The translations under genes were made by a program, and so were the position numbers. Of a DNA stretch of 64,000 nucleotides, positions 24,076 to 36,782 are shown piece after piece (position 1 is the first letter of the stretch; every line of letters starts with the position of its first letter). The notes under the pieces are model-generated. The model was not told where the DNA came from. It did no database searches and was given only the letters and a program-made list of their open reading frames with translations. The DNA is from Anisodus tanguticus (lineage: Eukaryota > Streptophyta > Magnoliopsida > Solanales > Solanaceae): contig CM067555.1 in NCBI GenBank assembly GCA_034509755.1, positions 20,906,142 to 20,970,141 of the forward strand, in the 5' to 3' direction.

Positions 24076-25857
24076 TCGGAAGTCTTGATTCATAGTGGTA
24101 CACTCGGTCTAGTGAGGCACCGGGTGCCGGGAACACCTTCCCAGTTTGGAGAGTGACATTAAGTAGGAACTACAATCCCTCAATGAACACACAAAAGCTG
24201 CCCACAATATTTACCTTACATAATGATCTGTAACAATTTATAACTCTTTTAACAGTATATTGGAAACTCAATCCTAAGAGTGGAACATCCGTATGAAGTG
24301 TTGACTCGTACTTACATGACATGACTTTTATTTGACTTATGAAACCAATAAAATGGATTTAAATTAAAGTGGCGCATGTGAATATTCCTCCTAACATATT
24401 TACAAGATTAAGTTCTTAGAGTTCTTGTATCATGTTCATGATAATGCATCCCGAGTGTCCATGATTTTGACATTGACTAAATGCACTGGATCTTGTTGAC
24501 ACACTTGTTCTTTTATGATGTCAAAAGGGGAAAGACTAGTTCATATAGTTCATGTGCCAACATTAGATATATCAGGAATAAGTGCAATTTTCACAGTAAT
24601 AACACTCATTACCTGGTTATGTCGCTAACCATACCAATTCAAATCATTACTTTCTTCCCGTCATTTGATATATCATAAATTCACTCCTTCGACTTTGAGC
24701 AACTAACCATTGAAGACATGACGATCATGCAGTCCTTCTACCATTACTCATATTTCCTAGGGATATCACCAAACTAAAGAGTCTAACTCACAACCTTATT
24801 CAATTGACTCTTCAAGTCATAGTTATAATCCAAACTTGGTCACGCGTCTTTATCATGGTGACACATCTCATATCATATCGAGCGACGTCACATCTAGTTG
24901 CTCGAGTGTGAACCCGAGAATGTATCCTCACTGTCGATGAGATAATAAAATAAAGAAGTTTAGACCTTGAACCGAATCACATACGCACGATAAGGAAAAA
25001 AAGAATCAAAGTTATCTTAATGTCCTATTGCCTCTCGAAGATAAGTACGGAGTTCATTGTACCGATCCATCAAACTCTACTAGACATTTCTCTTTTACTC
25101 ATTAGACCGGTGAATCTAAAGCTCTAATACCATATTGTCACGATTCAAGTTCAAACCCGTGAAAGCACTTACCATCACATGGTAATCGTATCATCCACAA
25201 ATGATACGGAAAGAATAACATAAAGTCAAAACAAAGTCATAACTTAGACTCATAATCATAAATACACGAAATATGTATCACATCCCAAAACCTGGTGTCA
25301 CAAGTACAAAAGCCACTAGAGTATGAAATACATGTCTAAGAAACCATCATGAATATGCTAACTGAGAATCTAAATGATAGGAACTAAAAATAAGGAATGG
25401 AGTCTGGTGCCGCAAATCAGCCTACAACTCACCTTGAATACTCCAAGAGATGGCCTCAACGGTCGGTGACTCCATGTGCTCCACTAGTACCAAGGACAGA
25501 CTCCTCATGCAAAAATATGCAATAAATATAGAGTGAGTACGAAATCAATGTGTACTCAAAGGCATCATTGATCGACCCTAAACTAAAGTGGTGACGAGGG
25601 TTGTTCTTCCGAAAGCTCACTTCCACACTTTACGACTATTAGCCTAAAAGGCATAATCGTAATCCGACATGTAAAGGACAAATAATTCCATAGTTTAACA
25701 ATTATCCAAATAATCTGTCAATTCAGATAAATCACAATCAAACCAATCTTCCAATTAATCAATGAACAGAGAATCAGTGAAATAATATGATATCATATGC
25801 AGATGCAATGCAAATACCATTTTCATCCCATATACATACACTCTTTTAATAGGGATG
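24076..25857. repeat. Duplicated segment, copy 2
   Basis: Near-identical to 15028-16842: end of the first gypsy LTR (CACCGGGTGCCGGG), array units, minus-strand leader, and minus-strand LTR end at 25137-25144. One array unit is deleted near 24233, and about 25 bp differ near 25445-25490. It ends in GGATG at 25853-25857. Confidence 0.9.
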
Positions 25858-27836
25858 TGTAACATCCCGTACTTTCGGGTCACGGTTTGAATCACTAAGC
25901 ATATGTAAAATCGCTAGGCGTGTGTAAATAGACCCGAGCATTTGGAAAATTTATGTTATATTTACGTATGCTAATAAAGGGTTTATCTTATAAAATGATA
26001 AAATTCCGAAATAATTTTGGACGTAACAAGTATGACGATGGGGATTAATAATAATAGTTGTATATTCCCAAATAGGTTATGGACTAGTGTCATATCACAA
26101 AATTATGACATTGAGTATATGAAGGTCTTATAAGTTATTAAGATTTAAGTGAATTGGGATCAAGAATTAATTGTGTGTGTCATTGATTAATTGTGGGATT
26201 AATTAATTGGTGGGGGACAACATTAGTGGGATAAACACGTCTGGTATGTTAAGGGAATTACCTAATGACTAAGGTAATAAGACTTAAGTGGTGGCAGTTC
26301 GTGGAGCATCTATATGGACTTCTCCAAATTCTGTTTAAATGAGACAGAGACCCACGATGCTAAATAAGCATCACAAGCAAACTTCATTTTCATTTCAACG
26401 AAACAACATTTTTACTTAAAGTGGAAAAAATGCTCCAGCAACAAAAGCTAATCCATTGTAGACTATATAGTTGAAATTGGTCCAAAACACGTACATGACA
26501 ACGGACCATTTGATTAATTAAGTCTAGGAGATCAAAGGGGATATTACGTAGTTCATCTCTCTTGTCTTGTTGCCGGATTGGAGCATTGTTCCAGTGAAAG
26601 TAAGATTTACAAGGGAATTATTCTAAATATAAAAAATTAAGGTATGTTAAAGCAAATTGTTTCTTTCTTTTGGCATGTTCCATGTAAAGAAATCTAACCG
26701 CGATATTGTTCCATAATTTATTCTACTCCTAGTAGTTAAGAATATTCATTTTATTGATTCCTATGTTGAAAACATGTCTAAATATGTTCCTAAGTCCTTG
26801 TTGAGGCATATGAAAAAGATGTTGATATTCACAGTGTTAGCCAAAGGTACAAGGATATTGTATCACCCCGGATGTGCTATTGTCATTCATGCATTTTCAT
26901 TTACACTATATTCATATATTACCCTGGACCCACATGTGCTATGCGCACTACTATATGGTAAATATTGTATATATATGGGATATGAGGAAAGGGATAGGCG
27001 TTATTTACGCACACCACTTGCAGCTGGTACAAACTATCACAAAAGAGCCCGAAGAGGCCAATATGATGTGATGTCTTTGTGTGGCCGATATAACCTGATG
27101 CCCATAGAGGAGGTTATGGAAAGGAAGATGTCCTTGTGTGGCCAATATATATATATGTATACCGCATTTGCATCATGCATACATTTATTAACCATTATAT
27201 GGTATGATGTCCACAGAGGCTGTTACGGTAAGAAAGTTGCCCGATGAGGCTGATGTATATGTATACCGCATTGTGCATAACATTTAGACATATGTACTAG
27301 GGCCCTCAAAGGCATTTACTACTGGTCAATTATTTCTTCTTCAGTTATTGTTATATCTCTGTTATGCTATTAGTCATGCTTGACATACTCAGTACATCAG
27401 TCATGTTGACGTCCCTTTTGTCGGGGGACACTGCATTTCATGCCCACAGGTTCAATTAAAGAGGGTGACGATTCATGCTAGTAGGTTGTTGGTTCAGCTG
27501 ATATTGGAGCACTCTATTTGTTTCAGAGTTGCCGTCTGGTCGTGGTATAATATTTTTGCATACGCATATGGGTATGGCGGGGTCCTGTCCCGTCCTTGTG
27601 ATGTCATGTATTCCTTAGAGGCTTGTAGATATGTGTCATGTGTGTAGTAGTCTTGTATGGCCTTGTCGGCCTTGGTATATATATATTTATAAGTTGGATT
27701 TCTGGTTTACTGTTTCCATAATCCTTGCTCGGCTTGGTCCGTATTTAATTATGATTAGGTGTTGACTGTATGGTTAGTGGTACTCGACGGGTAAGGTCCA
27801 GCTGCCCATCGCGGCCCTCCGGTATGGGTCGTAACA
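25858..27836 (+). mobile_element. LTR C, solo LTR (1979 bp)
   Basis: A full-length relative of LTR A. It starts TGTAACATCCCGTAC and ends GGTCGTAACA. GGATG flanks it on both sides (25853-25857 and 27837-27841). No internal region is attached, which is the signature of LTR-LTR recombination. The right flank (TGTGACCCATGGGAG...) continues the minus-strand LTR interrupted at 16842. Confidence 0.85.
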
Positions 27837-27841
27837 GGATG

Positions 27842-29326
27842 TGTGACCCATGGGAGACTCGCGAGGTTCATACACCACCCAGAATCATTTCATATCGATT
27901 TTTCAGCCAATTCATCTCTTAATCTCAACACTTAGCCAATTCAGCTCTCATTACCTGTTGATAGCCCTAATTCGGTTATCATCTGCATTACTCTGCCATG
28001 GATTATTTCCTATCGAACATCACATATGCATGGTTAAGTATAATATGTATGAGATACCAATTGAAAGCATTAAAATGACATGCAAACAACATATGAAACA
28101 AGGTGATAAAGTAGGCTCAATTTAGCTCGTTTTATCCTTACATGAGAATCACAAAGTGATGAGAACAAATAATCAACAAGTAATATATCCATATCTCAAT
28201 AGGTAATCAAGTAAGAGACCCTATCTCATATAACGATTAAATCAATCAAAGTCAACTATCAGCTAATGCCCACATGTTTTGATATTCTTACAATTGAAAC
28301 AAATAATTCAATTATAACACAAGATCCCAAATCATGGAACCGGTACATATACGAGTGCTCATCACTTCACAAGTAAGGGACCCTCTTTTTACGTTTTCTC
28401 TTAACATTAGTTAATCACCAACCAAACATTGTAAATAGAGTCAAGTAAGGTCTCAATTTTCCTTATTTCAAAGTCTGAAGCTCACGACAAAGGCTTACCT
28501 TTCCTCAAAGATTATGAAAGATCCCAATCTGATCAAATATGGATTTCACATAAGCATATGAGTTCGTGGAAACCCATATTACTATACTATTAATTTGAAC
28601 CCGAAATGTTACCCCAAAAGTCAACCTTGAGCCCTAGAGCACAAAATTAGAATTTTATTCCAAAATCAGCTTATGCACAACCCCTACAGTTTAATTCCCT
28701 AGAATTCAAATCCCACTTCTAATCAACTATCGATTTAAAGAAATTCATAATTTCAACTTAAGGCTTGAAAATCCCAATTTTCCAACCCAAATCATGATTT
28801 AGAAGGCTAAAATCTGAAAGATTACATGATTAATTAGAAAAGGGGAGGTTAGATTCTTATTCCCATGATGAAATACAAAAATCTCTTCAAGAATCTCCCA
28901 AAACTGAGGTCTCTAGCTTAATATATGAAACAAAATATCTCAAAATATTTTTGGGAATAAAATATGAATTGTCATGGATCCTTTTTCGCGATCGCGAAGG
29001 ACTCTACGCGATCGCGACCGGCCCAGATTCGATCCATCGTGATCGCGGTCCCCCACCTCACGATCGCGATGCTTTGGCCCGCAACCCTTCGCTAACACGA
29101 GGCCATGCCCGCGACCGCGAAGGCCAAAACCACTACACTGGAAACCAACAATCATCAATGTTCTGATATTTGTTTTAAAACTCAAAACTCATTCAGAACC
29201 TCTCAGACAAAAATCAAATATGTATTTCAGTTATAAAATATGCAATGAACTTGCTCGTGCACTCAAAAAATGATGTTGATCGTTGTGAACTCTAATTCAC
29301 TACATTAACTAATTTCTCACTGAGCC
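27842..29326 (-). mobile_element. Minus-strand gypsy LTR, middle part
   Basis: Continues the LTR broken at 16842; its ACCCATGGGAGAC block also resembles CACCCATGGGGGACCC at about 1003 in the left-end LTR. It contains a cluster of GCGATCGC palindromes (28985-29120). No gene is seen. It is interrupted at 29326 by the next solo LTR. Confidence 0.6.
28985..29122. repeat. GC-rich cluster of GCGATCGC palindromes
   Basis: A perfect 14-bp palindrome TTCGCGATCGCGAA (28985-28998) is followed by further GCGATCGC or one-off copies near 29007, 29038, 29061 and 29110. All sit in otherwise AT-rich LTR sequence. Overlapping open frames on both strands are by-products of the palindromes. Confidence 0.8.
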
Positions 29327-31333
29327 TGTCATGCCCCGAATATGAATGGGGCGGATCATGCTCTCTAAGCAACTACTATGAACCTATAGCAGACTATAAA
29401 ACATACCAAGATCTAAAAATCTGTAAAACCTGAACAATAAGATACTCTGAAGAACTCGTTCTGTATAACTAAAGCATACATCTGTACATAATTGAACATG
29501 ATCACAGACGCCTATGAAGCCTCTAAGAAAACTGAAATCATACTTGTCGGGACAGGGCCCCAACATACCCATATAATATGTACATAACCATACCGACTCG
29601 ACTCGACTAACTCCAGGAAGAAGTGGAGCTCACCAATCAACCGATGAAATCTGGAGACAGCCTAATATGGAGGACCGTCAACCTATATGTCTGAACCTGT
29701 GGGCATGAAATGCAAAACATCCAATAAAGGACATCAGTACGAATGAATGTACCGAGTATGTAAGGCATATACGAAACATATGTAAAGATATCAACGTAAA
29801 GAGAGAAAAGGATTAATCAACCTAAAACTCGAAATGCCACTGGGCAAAAACCATGCATATATATATATAGCCACACTTTGGGGCAATGTCAATATCATAT
29901 CATACCCGGCCCTAAATGGGACTCGGTGTTATCGGAATCGGCCTTAATAGGACTCGTTGTTATCATACCCAACTGCAGTGGTGTGCACATATAAGTGTCG
30001 TACCCGGTCAACTATAGTGCGGCTTAGTGTCATAAAATAGATACATATATATATAATACATGAATGACCTCAGAAGAACATCATGAACATAGCCGGAGTG
30101 ACATAAAGGTCATTACCCTCCACCTATCGTTATGTAACTCTGTATATCAGTCGTCGTGAAACCAATAAGGAGCATAAAATATCACATATTGAGAGATAAT
30201 ATAAAATGCAAAAAAAAGTTCTCCGACAAGAGACAAACGAGATTCAATAACACTTCAATAAAATAAAAGACAATAACAATTATAACCTTAAGAATAGAGT
30301 CATTTTGGAGGGACGTTCATTTACTTTCGTTTCTATTCGGGTCATGCCAAAAAAAAGAAAAGATAACCTTAACATACCTTTATTTCTTAACCTTTGTTGA
30401 CGATGAGGAAAAAATTATTCCTTACAAACTCGTGTTGCTTCCGGGAAATGGAGATCACGTATTGACATAAAATGAATGTATCATATATAGAATAATGTTG
30501 TTGCTACCTTGCTTAAGAAATAAGATCTAAAATGAGAAAAGTTAAACTATATGATGCTGTGCGTTTTATTCTAGTCTAATGTGAGAAGGTCTAAGTTGGG
30601 AAAGAGTAATATTTGATGTCCACTTTCCTTTTTAAGAAAAAATTATCTCTTTAACTTTGGAAAATGGCTAATGGAGAGAATTCTCTAATTCAAAGGAAAT
30701 CATAGGCCCTACATCATTTAATACCTTCCACCAAGATGCCACCCAATCTCTTAGTCACCACTGATTGCTTAGTCATTTGACACTTGGAGAAAATCCCATT
30801 AATGCTTATCCAACAAAATCATTAATCAATTTTCATTACAATTTCCTTTTAACCAAATACACATAATTAATTTTTTAATTTCAATTTAGTTAAATATTGT
30901 GCAAAAATATATTATCATATTCTAATTTTCCAATCTAATATGAAAAGTACAATTTTCTTGTACTAATTTTGTACTATTAATTCTCAAAACGAGAGAAAAT
31001 AACTCTTCTTATGAGAAAAAAATTTATGTTCCTATAATAAATAAAATCTCATTTATAAACTTTCTCATGTCATATATATAATTTAAAGCGTATAAAAATA
31101 GTAATATTAATAACCATATAAATCATATTTATCAAACTTTTATAGAAAATGTTTCACTTAAAAGAAAATACCATATCAAGGCAATATATAACAGTTTCGA
31201 AATTCGTCAAACTTACGGGTTCTTATGATAATATTGCCATGAAACCTCTATAGCCTCATGAATGACCTTAATCCCTTTAAACTCATATGGATTTACTATG
31301 AAACATCCTAACACCAAGTTACAGGGTGTTATA
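29327..31333 (-). mobile_element. Solo LTR with GAGCC target duplication
   Basis: Plus-strand ends TGTCATGCC... and ...GGGTGTTATA; on the minus strand the start reads TATAACACCC, so one TG has mutated to TA. GAGCC is repeated on both sides (29322-29326 and 31334-31338). Length is 2007 bp with no internal region. The R/U5 side has the family words AAGGACATCAGTACG and CAGGGCCC, and the U3 side is AT-rich. It is nested in the minus-strand LTR 27842-31631. Confidence 0.85.
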
Positions 31334-31338
31334 GAGCC

Positions 31339-31631
31339 CTTCAAATCTGTCCCAATCATCCGACTAGGTCAAAAATTACGTTCCGAATCTAACCAAATTG
31401 TCTAAATAACTCGAGTTCGTTAAGTCCAGATATTGACTTTAGTCAACCCTTTTCATTTCTTTAACTAAAGAACTTCCAAAATTAGTTTTTCCTCTCCGAT
31501 ACTCACTTGATTGCATCAGAAATCGTGTCACACATCCACGCAAATAAAAAATATCATCTTAAAGCTATGAGAATTGTCATTTAGGGAAAAGAGATTTAAT
31601 GCTCAAAACGACCAGACAAATCGTTACATAT
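31339..31631 (-). mobile_element. Minus-strand gypsy LTR, 5' start
   Basis: On the minus strand the start near 31631 reads TGTAACGATTTGTCTGGTCG, a characteristic Solanaceae gypsy LTR start. It completes the LTR whose other pieces are at 27842-29326 and 16137-16842. Confidence 0.65.
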
Positions 31632-31883
31632 ACATAGACAATAATGCGTAAGTTATAACACATTAGTTAATAATAATTAAAAAAGAAAATTTAATGATTG
31701 TTGATCATTTAGTATATATTTCTGTTTAGATTTTAAATCCTTTATCCCTTAAAACTAAATTCCATATATGTTATCTCATGCTAGATCTTGTATAAAATAA
31801 CACAATTATTGTAACACAACTTAAATTAGAACACAAAAATACCAATTAAATGCAATATTAAATGATACTTCCTCCATTCTAAA
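31632..31883. other. AT-rich spacer
   Basis: No gene or recognisable element; flanks the next LTR. Confidence 0.4.
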
Positions 31884-33617
31884 TGTCACACCCCAAACCG
31901 GAGGGGCATGACAGACACCTTGTACCTTACATGCCCGAACGTACCCATCTATAACATTTAATACATCTAAACTCATCTCAGGCCAATAAGGCCTAATCGC
32001 ATCATAAGATGTAATTCTACAAGCCGACAAGGCTATCTTCAGGTCAATCTGGAAGCAACCTGACTTATCAACAAAAAGGGATATATCCAAGAACATATAT
32101 ACATAAACGGGCAATCAAGGCCACCATATAATCTGTGGGACAACATCAGGGCCTAAAGGCCGTATTGTACATACTAGACATACACAGAACACGTCTACAA
32201 GCCTCTACAGAAGAACAATTGTATTGTGGTCAAGACAGGGCCCCGACCTACCCATCATCTTGTAAGCATATCAATACTCTAGACCTGTCAACTCCTAATG
32301 AGATGGAGCTTACCAATAAAGGTGAGTTCGACATTGCCTACTGAAGAGGCTTGTGTATCTCTCTCTCAAGACATGCACGCATAAAATGTAGTGCTCCTAG
32401 CAAAAGGGGCGTCAACACGAATATATTATATACTGGTATGTAAGGCAATTGAATAACTGTAACTGATTTATGAAAACAACTGAGAATTAAAGATATTCAG
32501 GAATGCACTTACCTGCACTAACTCAACTCTTACATACAAATAACAACAACAATAACATACCAGTGATCCTATAAAGTAGGGTTTAAAGAGGGTAGGATGT
32601 ACGCAAACATTACCTCTAATTTTATGGGGTATTGAGGCTATTTCCGATAGACCCTCGACTCAAAAAACATAGTCAATACAAGATTGCAAGAAAATAAAAC
32701 AACAAATATCAAGATATAGAACAAATGAAGTAATACACACATAGGAATAATGAGCTACATGATATCTAAATACTACTACTAAGAATAAGAGAATAAGATA
32801 TGGAAAGGCTAGCCCTCTGCCTCACTTACACACATCGTGACAAAACTCAACTGCCTACTAACCTTCTATCCTAATCCTCAACCTCCATATCTTTCTATCT
32901 ACGGTCATGTCCTCAGTTAGCTAAATTTGTGTCATATCCTGTCTAATCACCTCCCCCTAGTTCTTCTTCGGTCTACCTCTACCTATCCTAACTCCTGCGA
33001 CCGCCAATTTCTCATATCTCATAACTGGCGCAGTCCCACACCTTCTCTTCACATGCCCGAACCATCTCAGTTTCGCTTCTCTCATCTTGTCCGCCAAGGA
33101 GGTAACTCCAACCTTATCATGTATAACTTTATTTCTAATCATATATCTCCTAGTATAACCACACATCCATCTAAGCATCTTCATCTCCGCTACCTTCATC
33201 TTCTGAACGTGAGCATTCTTAACTGGCCAATATTTTGCCCCATACAATAATGTTGGTCTAACCACCACTCTATAAAACTTGTCGTTCAGCCTAGGCGACA
33301 TTTTCTTATCGCAAAGCACTCCAAAGGTGAGCCTCCATTTCATCCACCCTACTCTAATACGGTGTGTGACATCATCGTCGATCATACCGTCCCCTTGTAT
33401 TATAGACCCAAGATACTTGAAGCTTCCTATTTTGGGTATAGCTTGTCCCTCAATATTTATTTCCACATCTGTCTCGTACGACACGACACTGGACTTGCAC
33501 TCCACATATAGGGTTCGGTGTATCTCTCACCGGTCATAAAGTCGGGACATCTCTGTATATCTCTGTCCGGCCGTATAAGGCTTGTATATCTCTCATCAGT
33601 CATAAAACCAGGATATC
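31884..33617 (-). mobile_element. Minus-strand LTR interrupted by a LINE
   Basis: The left end TGTCACACCCC is, on the minus strand, an LTR 3' end (...GGGGTGTGACA). Family words such as CAAGGCTATC, CAGGGCCCCGACC and GGGGCGTCAACACG follow. The LTR is cut at about 32539 by an RTE LINE and resumes at about 33509 with GTGTATCTCTC-containing sequence also seen at 32353. The U3 side is missing. Confidence 0.6.
32540..33508 (-). mobile_element. RTE-type LINE, 5'-truncated
   Basis: The minus-strand open frame 33505-32957 (182 codons) encodes the C-terminal part of an RTE-like reverse transcriptase polyprotein: FKYLGSIIQGDG, THRIRVGWMKWRL, VVRPTLLYGAKYWPVK, then KMLRWMCGYTRR, LRWFGHVKRR and GRGRPKK. 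Coding-like sequence continues past 32957 (VIRQDMTQI, LTEDMTVDRKIW) with a stop. The 3' untranslated tail has the Au-SINE-like block and a (TTG/TTA)n end near 32540-32660. Catalytic RT motifs are absent because the 5' part was not copied, which is usual for LINEs. Confidence 0.85.
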
Positions 33618-35690
33618 TGTCACACCCCAACCTTAGGATGTGTGGTCGGAATCTAGCGTTATACGGCTCAAGCGTACCACCTGTATTTTATGATATATGC
33701 ATATAATCATCTGGGCCGAGAAGGCCTCAGAAAGATAATCATAATGAAAATCTGGATATGACAACTTGTAATAATGGACAACTACCAACATATATGTATA
33801 TAACAGAATCGGCAAGGCTATAATAAAAGTACTAACAACTACTGATAAGGAGGCCCACAAGGTCGTACAAAACAAATATACAACGACCACTATTCTGCAA
33901 GCCTATATGAGTACAACAACACATCATCAGGTCAGGACAGGGCCTCTCCATACCCAAAATATCTATAAACACAAGTAGTATAACCTACCGACTCTACATT
34001 AACTCTGGGAAAGTAGAGTGCGACTATTAATAACTAAATCGGATAGTATATTATGGAGGTTCATTTGTCTGTCTACCTGCACTTGCGAGCATGAAACACA
34101 GTGCCCCGGTAAAGGGACGTCAGCACGAAAGAATGTACTGAATATGTAAAACATGTAAATCATATAGATAAGAATGTAATACAAGAGAAGGGTACAGAAA
34201 TCAACCTGAAACTCAAAACTGCCACTGAGAGCGTACAACTGACATAACCATGATCATATGTATAGTACTAAAATCGGGCCACTCTATGGGGTCATATAAT
34301 ATCATATCAAGCCTCTTTATGGGGCGAATCTCATAATATCATACCCGGCCATAATAGGACTCAGTAATATCGTACCCAACTACAAGGGTGTGCACATATA
34401 AGTGTCGTACCCGACTGACTATAGCATGACACGGTAAAATATATATATATATACAATACATGTAAAACCTTAGAATACCAACATGAACAGTGCGGAGTGA
34501 CCTACGGTCGTTAACCCCCGCCTATAGTTATGGAATTATGTACATCGAATGTTATAATCCAACAAGAGTCTCAGAATCAATCATATAACAAAGGATATCA
34601 TAAGATGTAGAAAGTGCTCCCGACAAGGGGCAAACAAGAATTATGTTCTAATGGAATATGAACAGAAGGCAACCAAGAATAGGATCGTTTAAATGACGTT
34701 TCGTTTCATTTCCATTTTAAACAAAATCATGCCAAAAGAAAGGATAAGCCTACATACCTTTGTTTCTTGCCTAACAATAGCTCTCGAGGGTTCTATCCGC
34801 TCTACGAGTGATTATCTACATCATACGAATGAATCAAGTCATAATTGGATCAATCAACTATAAATCATTTCATTTAGTTATTTCGTCGAACATCTAATGA
34901 GCATATAACTTCATGTTCTTTATTAGTGGCAACTTAACATCAAAATAACACCTTAAGCTCTTTCTAGATTCCTCCTCTCATTTACCGACTAACAACAAGA
35001 TTCAATAACTCATACCAAGCTTAACTCAACCAAAACAGTCCAACAAAAATTAGTAACAACAAAGCAACATCTCTTAACACCTCAAGTTCTAGCTTATGAT
35101 TAGTAAGGTTTGGCCCTCCTTCCTTGTACTCTTTTATAGTCTTCTTGTCCAAACAACCTTACTAACATGGAAACAACCTCAAATACAATCAAAGAAATGA
35201 TGTACTTACCTTATTCAGTAGCTACAAGCTTCAGTCCAAGAATATCCTAGCTCACAACAATCCTCACTTGCACCAAAACACCATAAGAGGGGATATCTTT
35301 TACCTTAGCTATCCTTGGATGTTAGATTCAAGTAAGAACATTTAGATTTCACTTTCACCTTAAGGAAACTGTTTGGACAGCTTAGGGGAATGTTGAGACA
35401 AAGATTTAGTCGAAAAATGAATCAAAATGAGCCTTAAAACAAATTTAAAACACACAAAAGTCGGTCACCGCCACAATGTATGGTGGCAATGTACGGTCCG
35501 TACCTTGCACTGTACCTTGTCCTAAAATTTCAGCCAACTGTCAGAACTTTTATACGGTCTCTCAGACATTTTGTACAGTCCGTACATCAAAAGTAAGGTC
35601 CGTACATGAAATGAAATAGATGAAACTTTATCAAGATGTATCTTCTTCGATTCATTTAACTCATATACTTCCGACACTTCTGTTGACACT
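33618..35690 (-). mobile_element. Minus-strand gypsy LTR with TACGGTCCGTA cluster
   Basis: The left end TGTCACACCCCAACC is a minus-strand LTR 3' end. It has the same R/U5 words as its neighbours (GACAGGGCC, GGGACGTCAGCACG). At 35491-35605 are several near-palindromic GTACGG(T)CCGTAC words, a counterpart of the GCGATCGC cluster at 28985. The U3 start is not visible and the right limit is set by the next LTR start at 35691. Confidence 0.6.
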
Positions 35691-36780
35691 CAATTTTGGC
35701 CCTCCATATTTTAATTAAATAGTCAAGCTTCTTAAATTTCAAACAGAGTGAAATAACTATTTTTACATACAAATAAATAAATATATTCTAAATTATTTTG
35801 GTAGTATTTTGCCATTTCATTTGGCAAAATATCCTAATATATAATATTAAGTATTAATTATGTTCAAAATAAGTGTTTTAATTAACTACGTATTTTAATT
35901 ATCAATTTAAAGTAATTTATGACTTAATTATAATAATTAGTTCGTATATGCAAAAAAAGATATTTTACTTTGTTTAAAGTTAAGACGCTTGATTAATTAA
36001 TTGATTTATGATTCGTCTCAATTTTATTTCAAACTTCGGGCGAAAGGTGAAACTCGCAAAACTCTCGTCGCCCAAGTTCGCTGCTTAAAGAAAGGTAATC
36101 TTCTTCCTCAACTTCGTTGTTAATTCTGCGTTTTTCTTAATTTTTATATGGATTAGTTTAGTTAATTTTGTTCTTTAGCTTAGTTATTATTTCTCTCTGT
36201 TTCCAGTAGATTAGTCTTGTTTTTCCTTCTGTCCCATATATTTAAGGCATGAGTTTGGCTCAGTAATTTCCTCCCTTTTCCTTGTTTTTTTTTTTTTAAT
36301 TCTGCTTCTCTATGTAGTTTGCTTTGGCATGTCTACTTTTAGTTCTGTTTGTATGTTTGTATTTAATTGGAATTAGCTAAGTTCTTTCCATGGTTGTTCC
36401 TATGGTTGCTGGTATCGATTAAGTAGCGATCTAATGTTATACAAAATCATAATCATAAGTCGATTGGTTAGCTCGCTTTTTTTTTTTGAATATTTCCTTT
36501 GGAATGGAATCTGCCAAAAAAGAAATTAGCTTTCCTACCCCCTTAATCCCATAATGTTGGCAGATTCATAGGTTGGTGAGAATTCAATATTTAAACATGA
36601 ATCTGCATTACTTGATTAGCTTAAGGATTACTCAAAATCGTTGTGTTAACTTATGAATTAATTCTAGTATCAGTACTTTCTCAACATGTCACTAATCCTT
36701 GGGATGGTAAGACAAGTGCTTGCAATTACAGAATGATGTACTTGGACTCATTGAACTTAAGACTCGAGGGTTTTATCGAG
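35691..36780 (+). mobile_element. Possible Tat/Ogre-like LTR start and non-coding sequence
   Basis: TGTTGACACTCAATTTTGG followed by CCCTCC resembles LTR starts I associate with Tat/Ogre-type gypsy elements, and it matches the minus-strand start at about 8376. AT-rich sequence follows with no gene. The region 36060-36600 has T-rich tracts but no open frame. Confidence 0.35.
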
Positions 36781-36782
36781 TG

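Noticed and set aside
23391..27836. LTR B and LTR C as the two LTRs of one element
   Set aside because: The sequence between them is a copy of the upstream flank (15028-16842), not a retroelement interior, and LTR B is cut at about 685 bp.
28940..29185. Arg/Asp-rich overlapping frames on both strands
   Set aside because: Produced by the GCGATCGC palindromes; not conserved protein.
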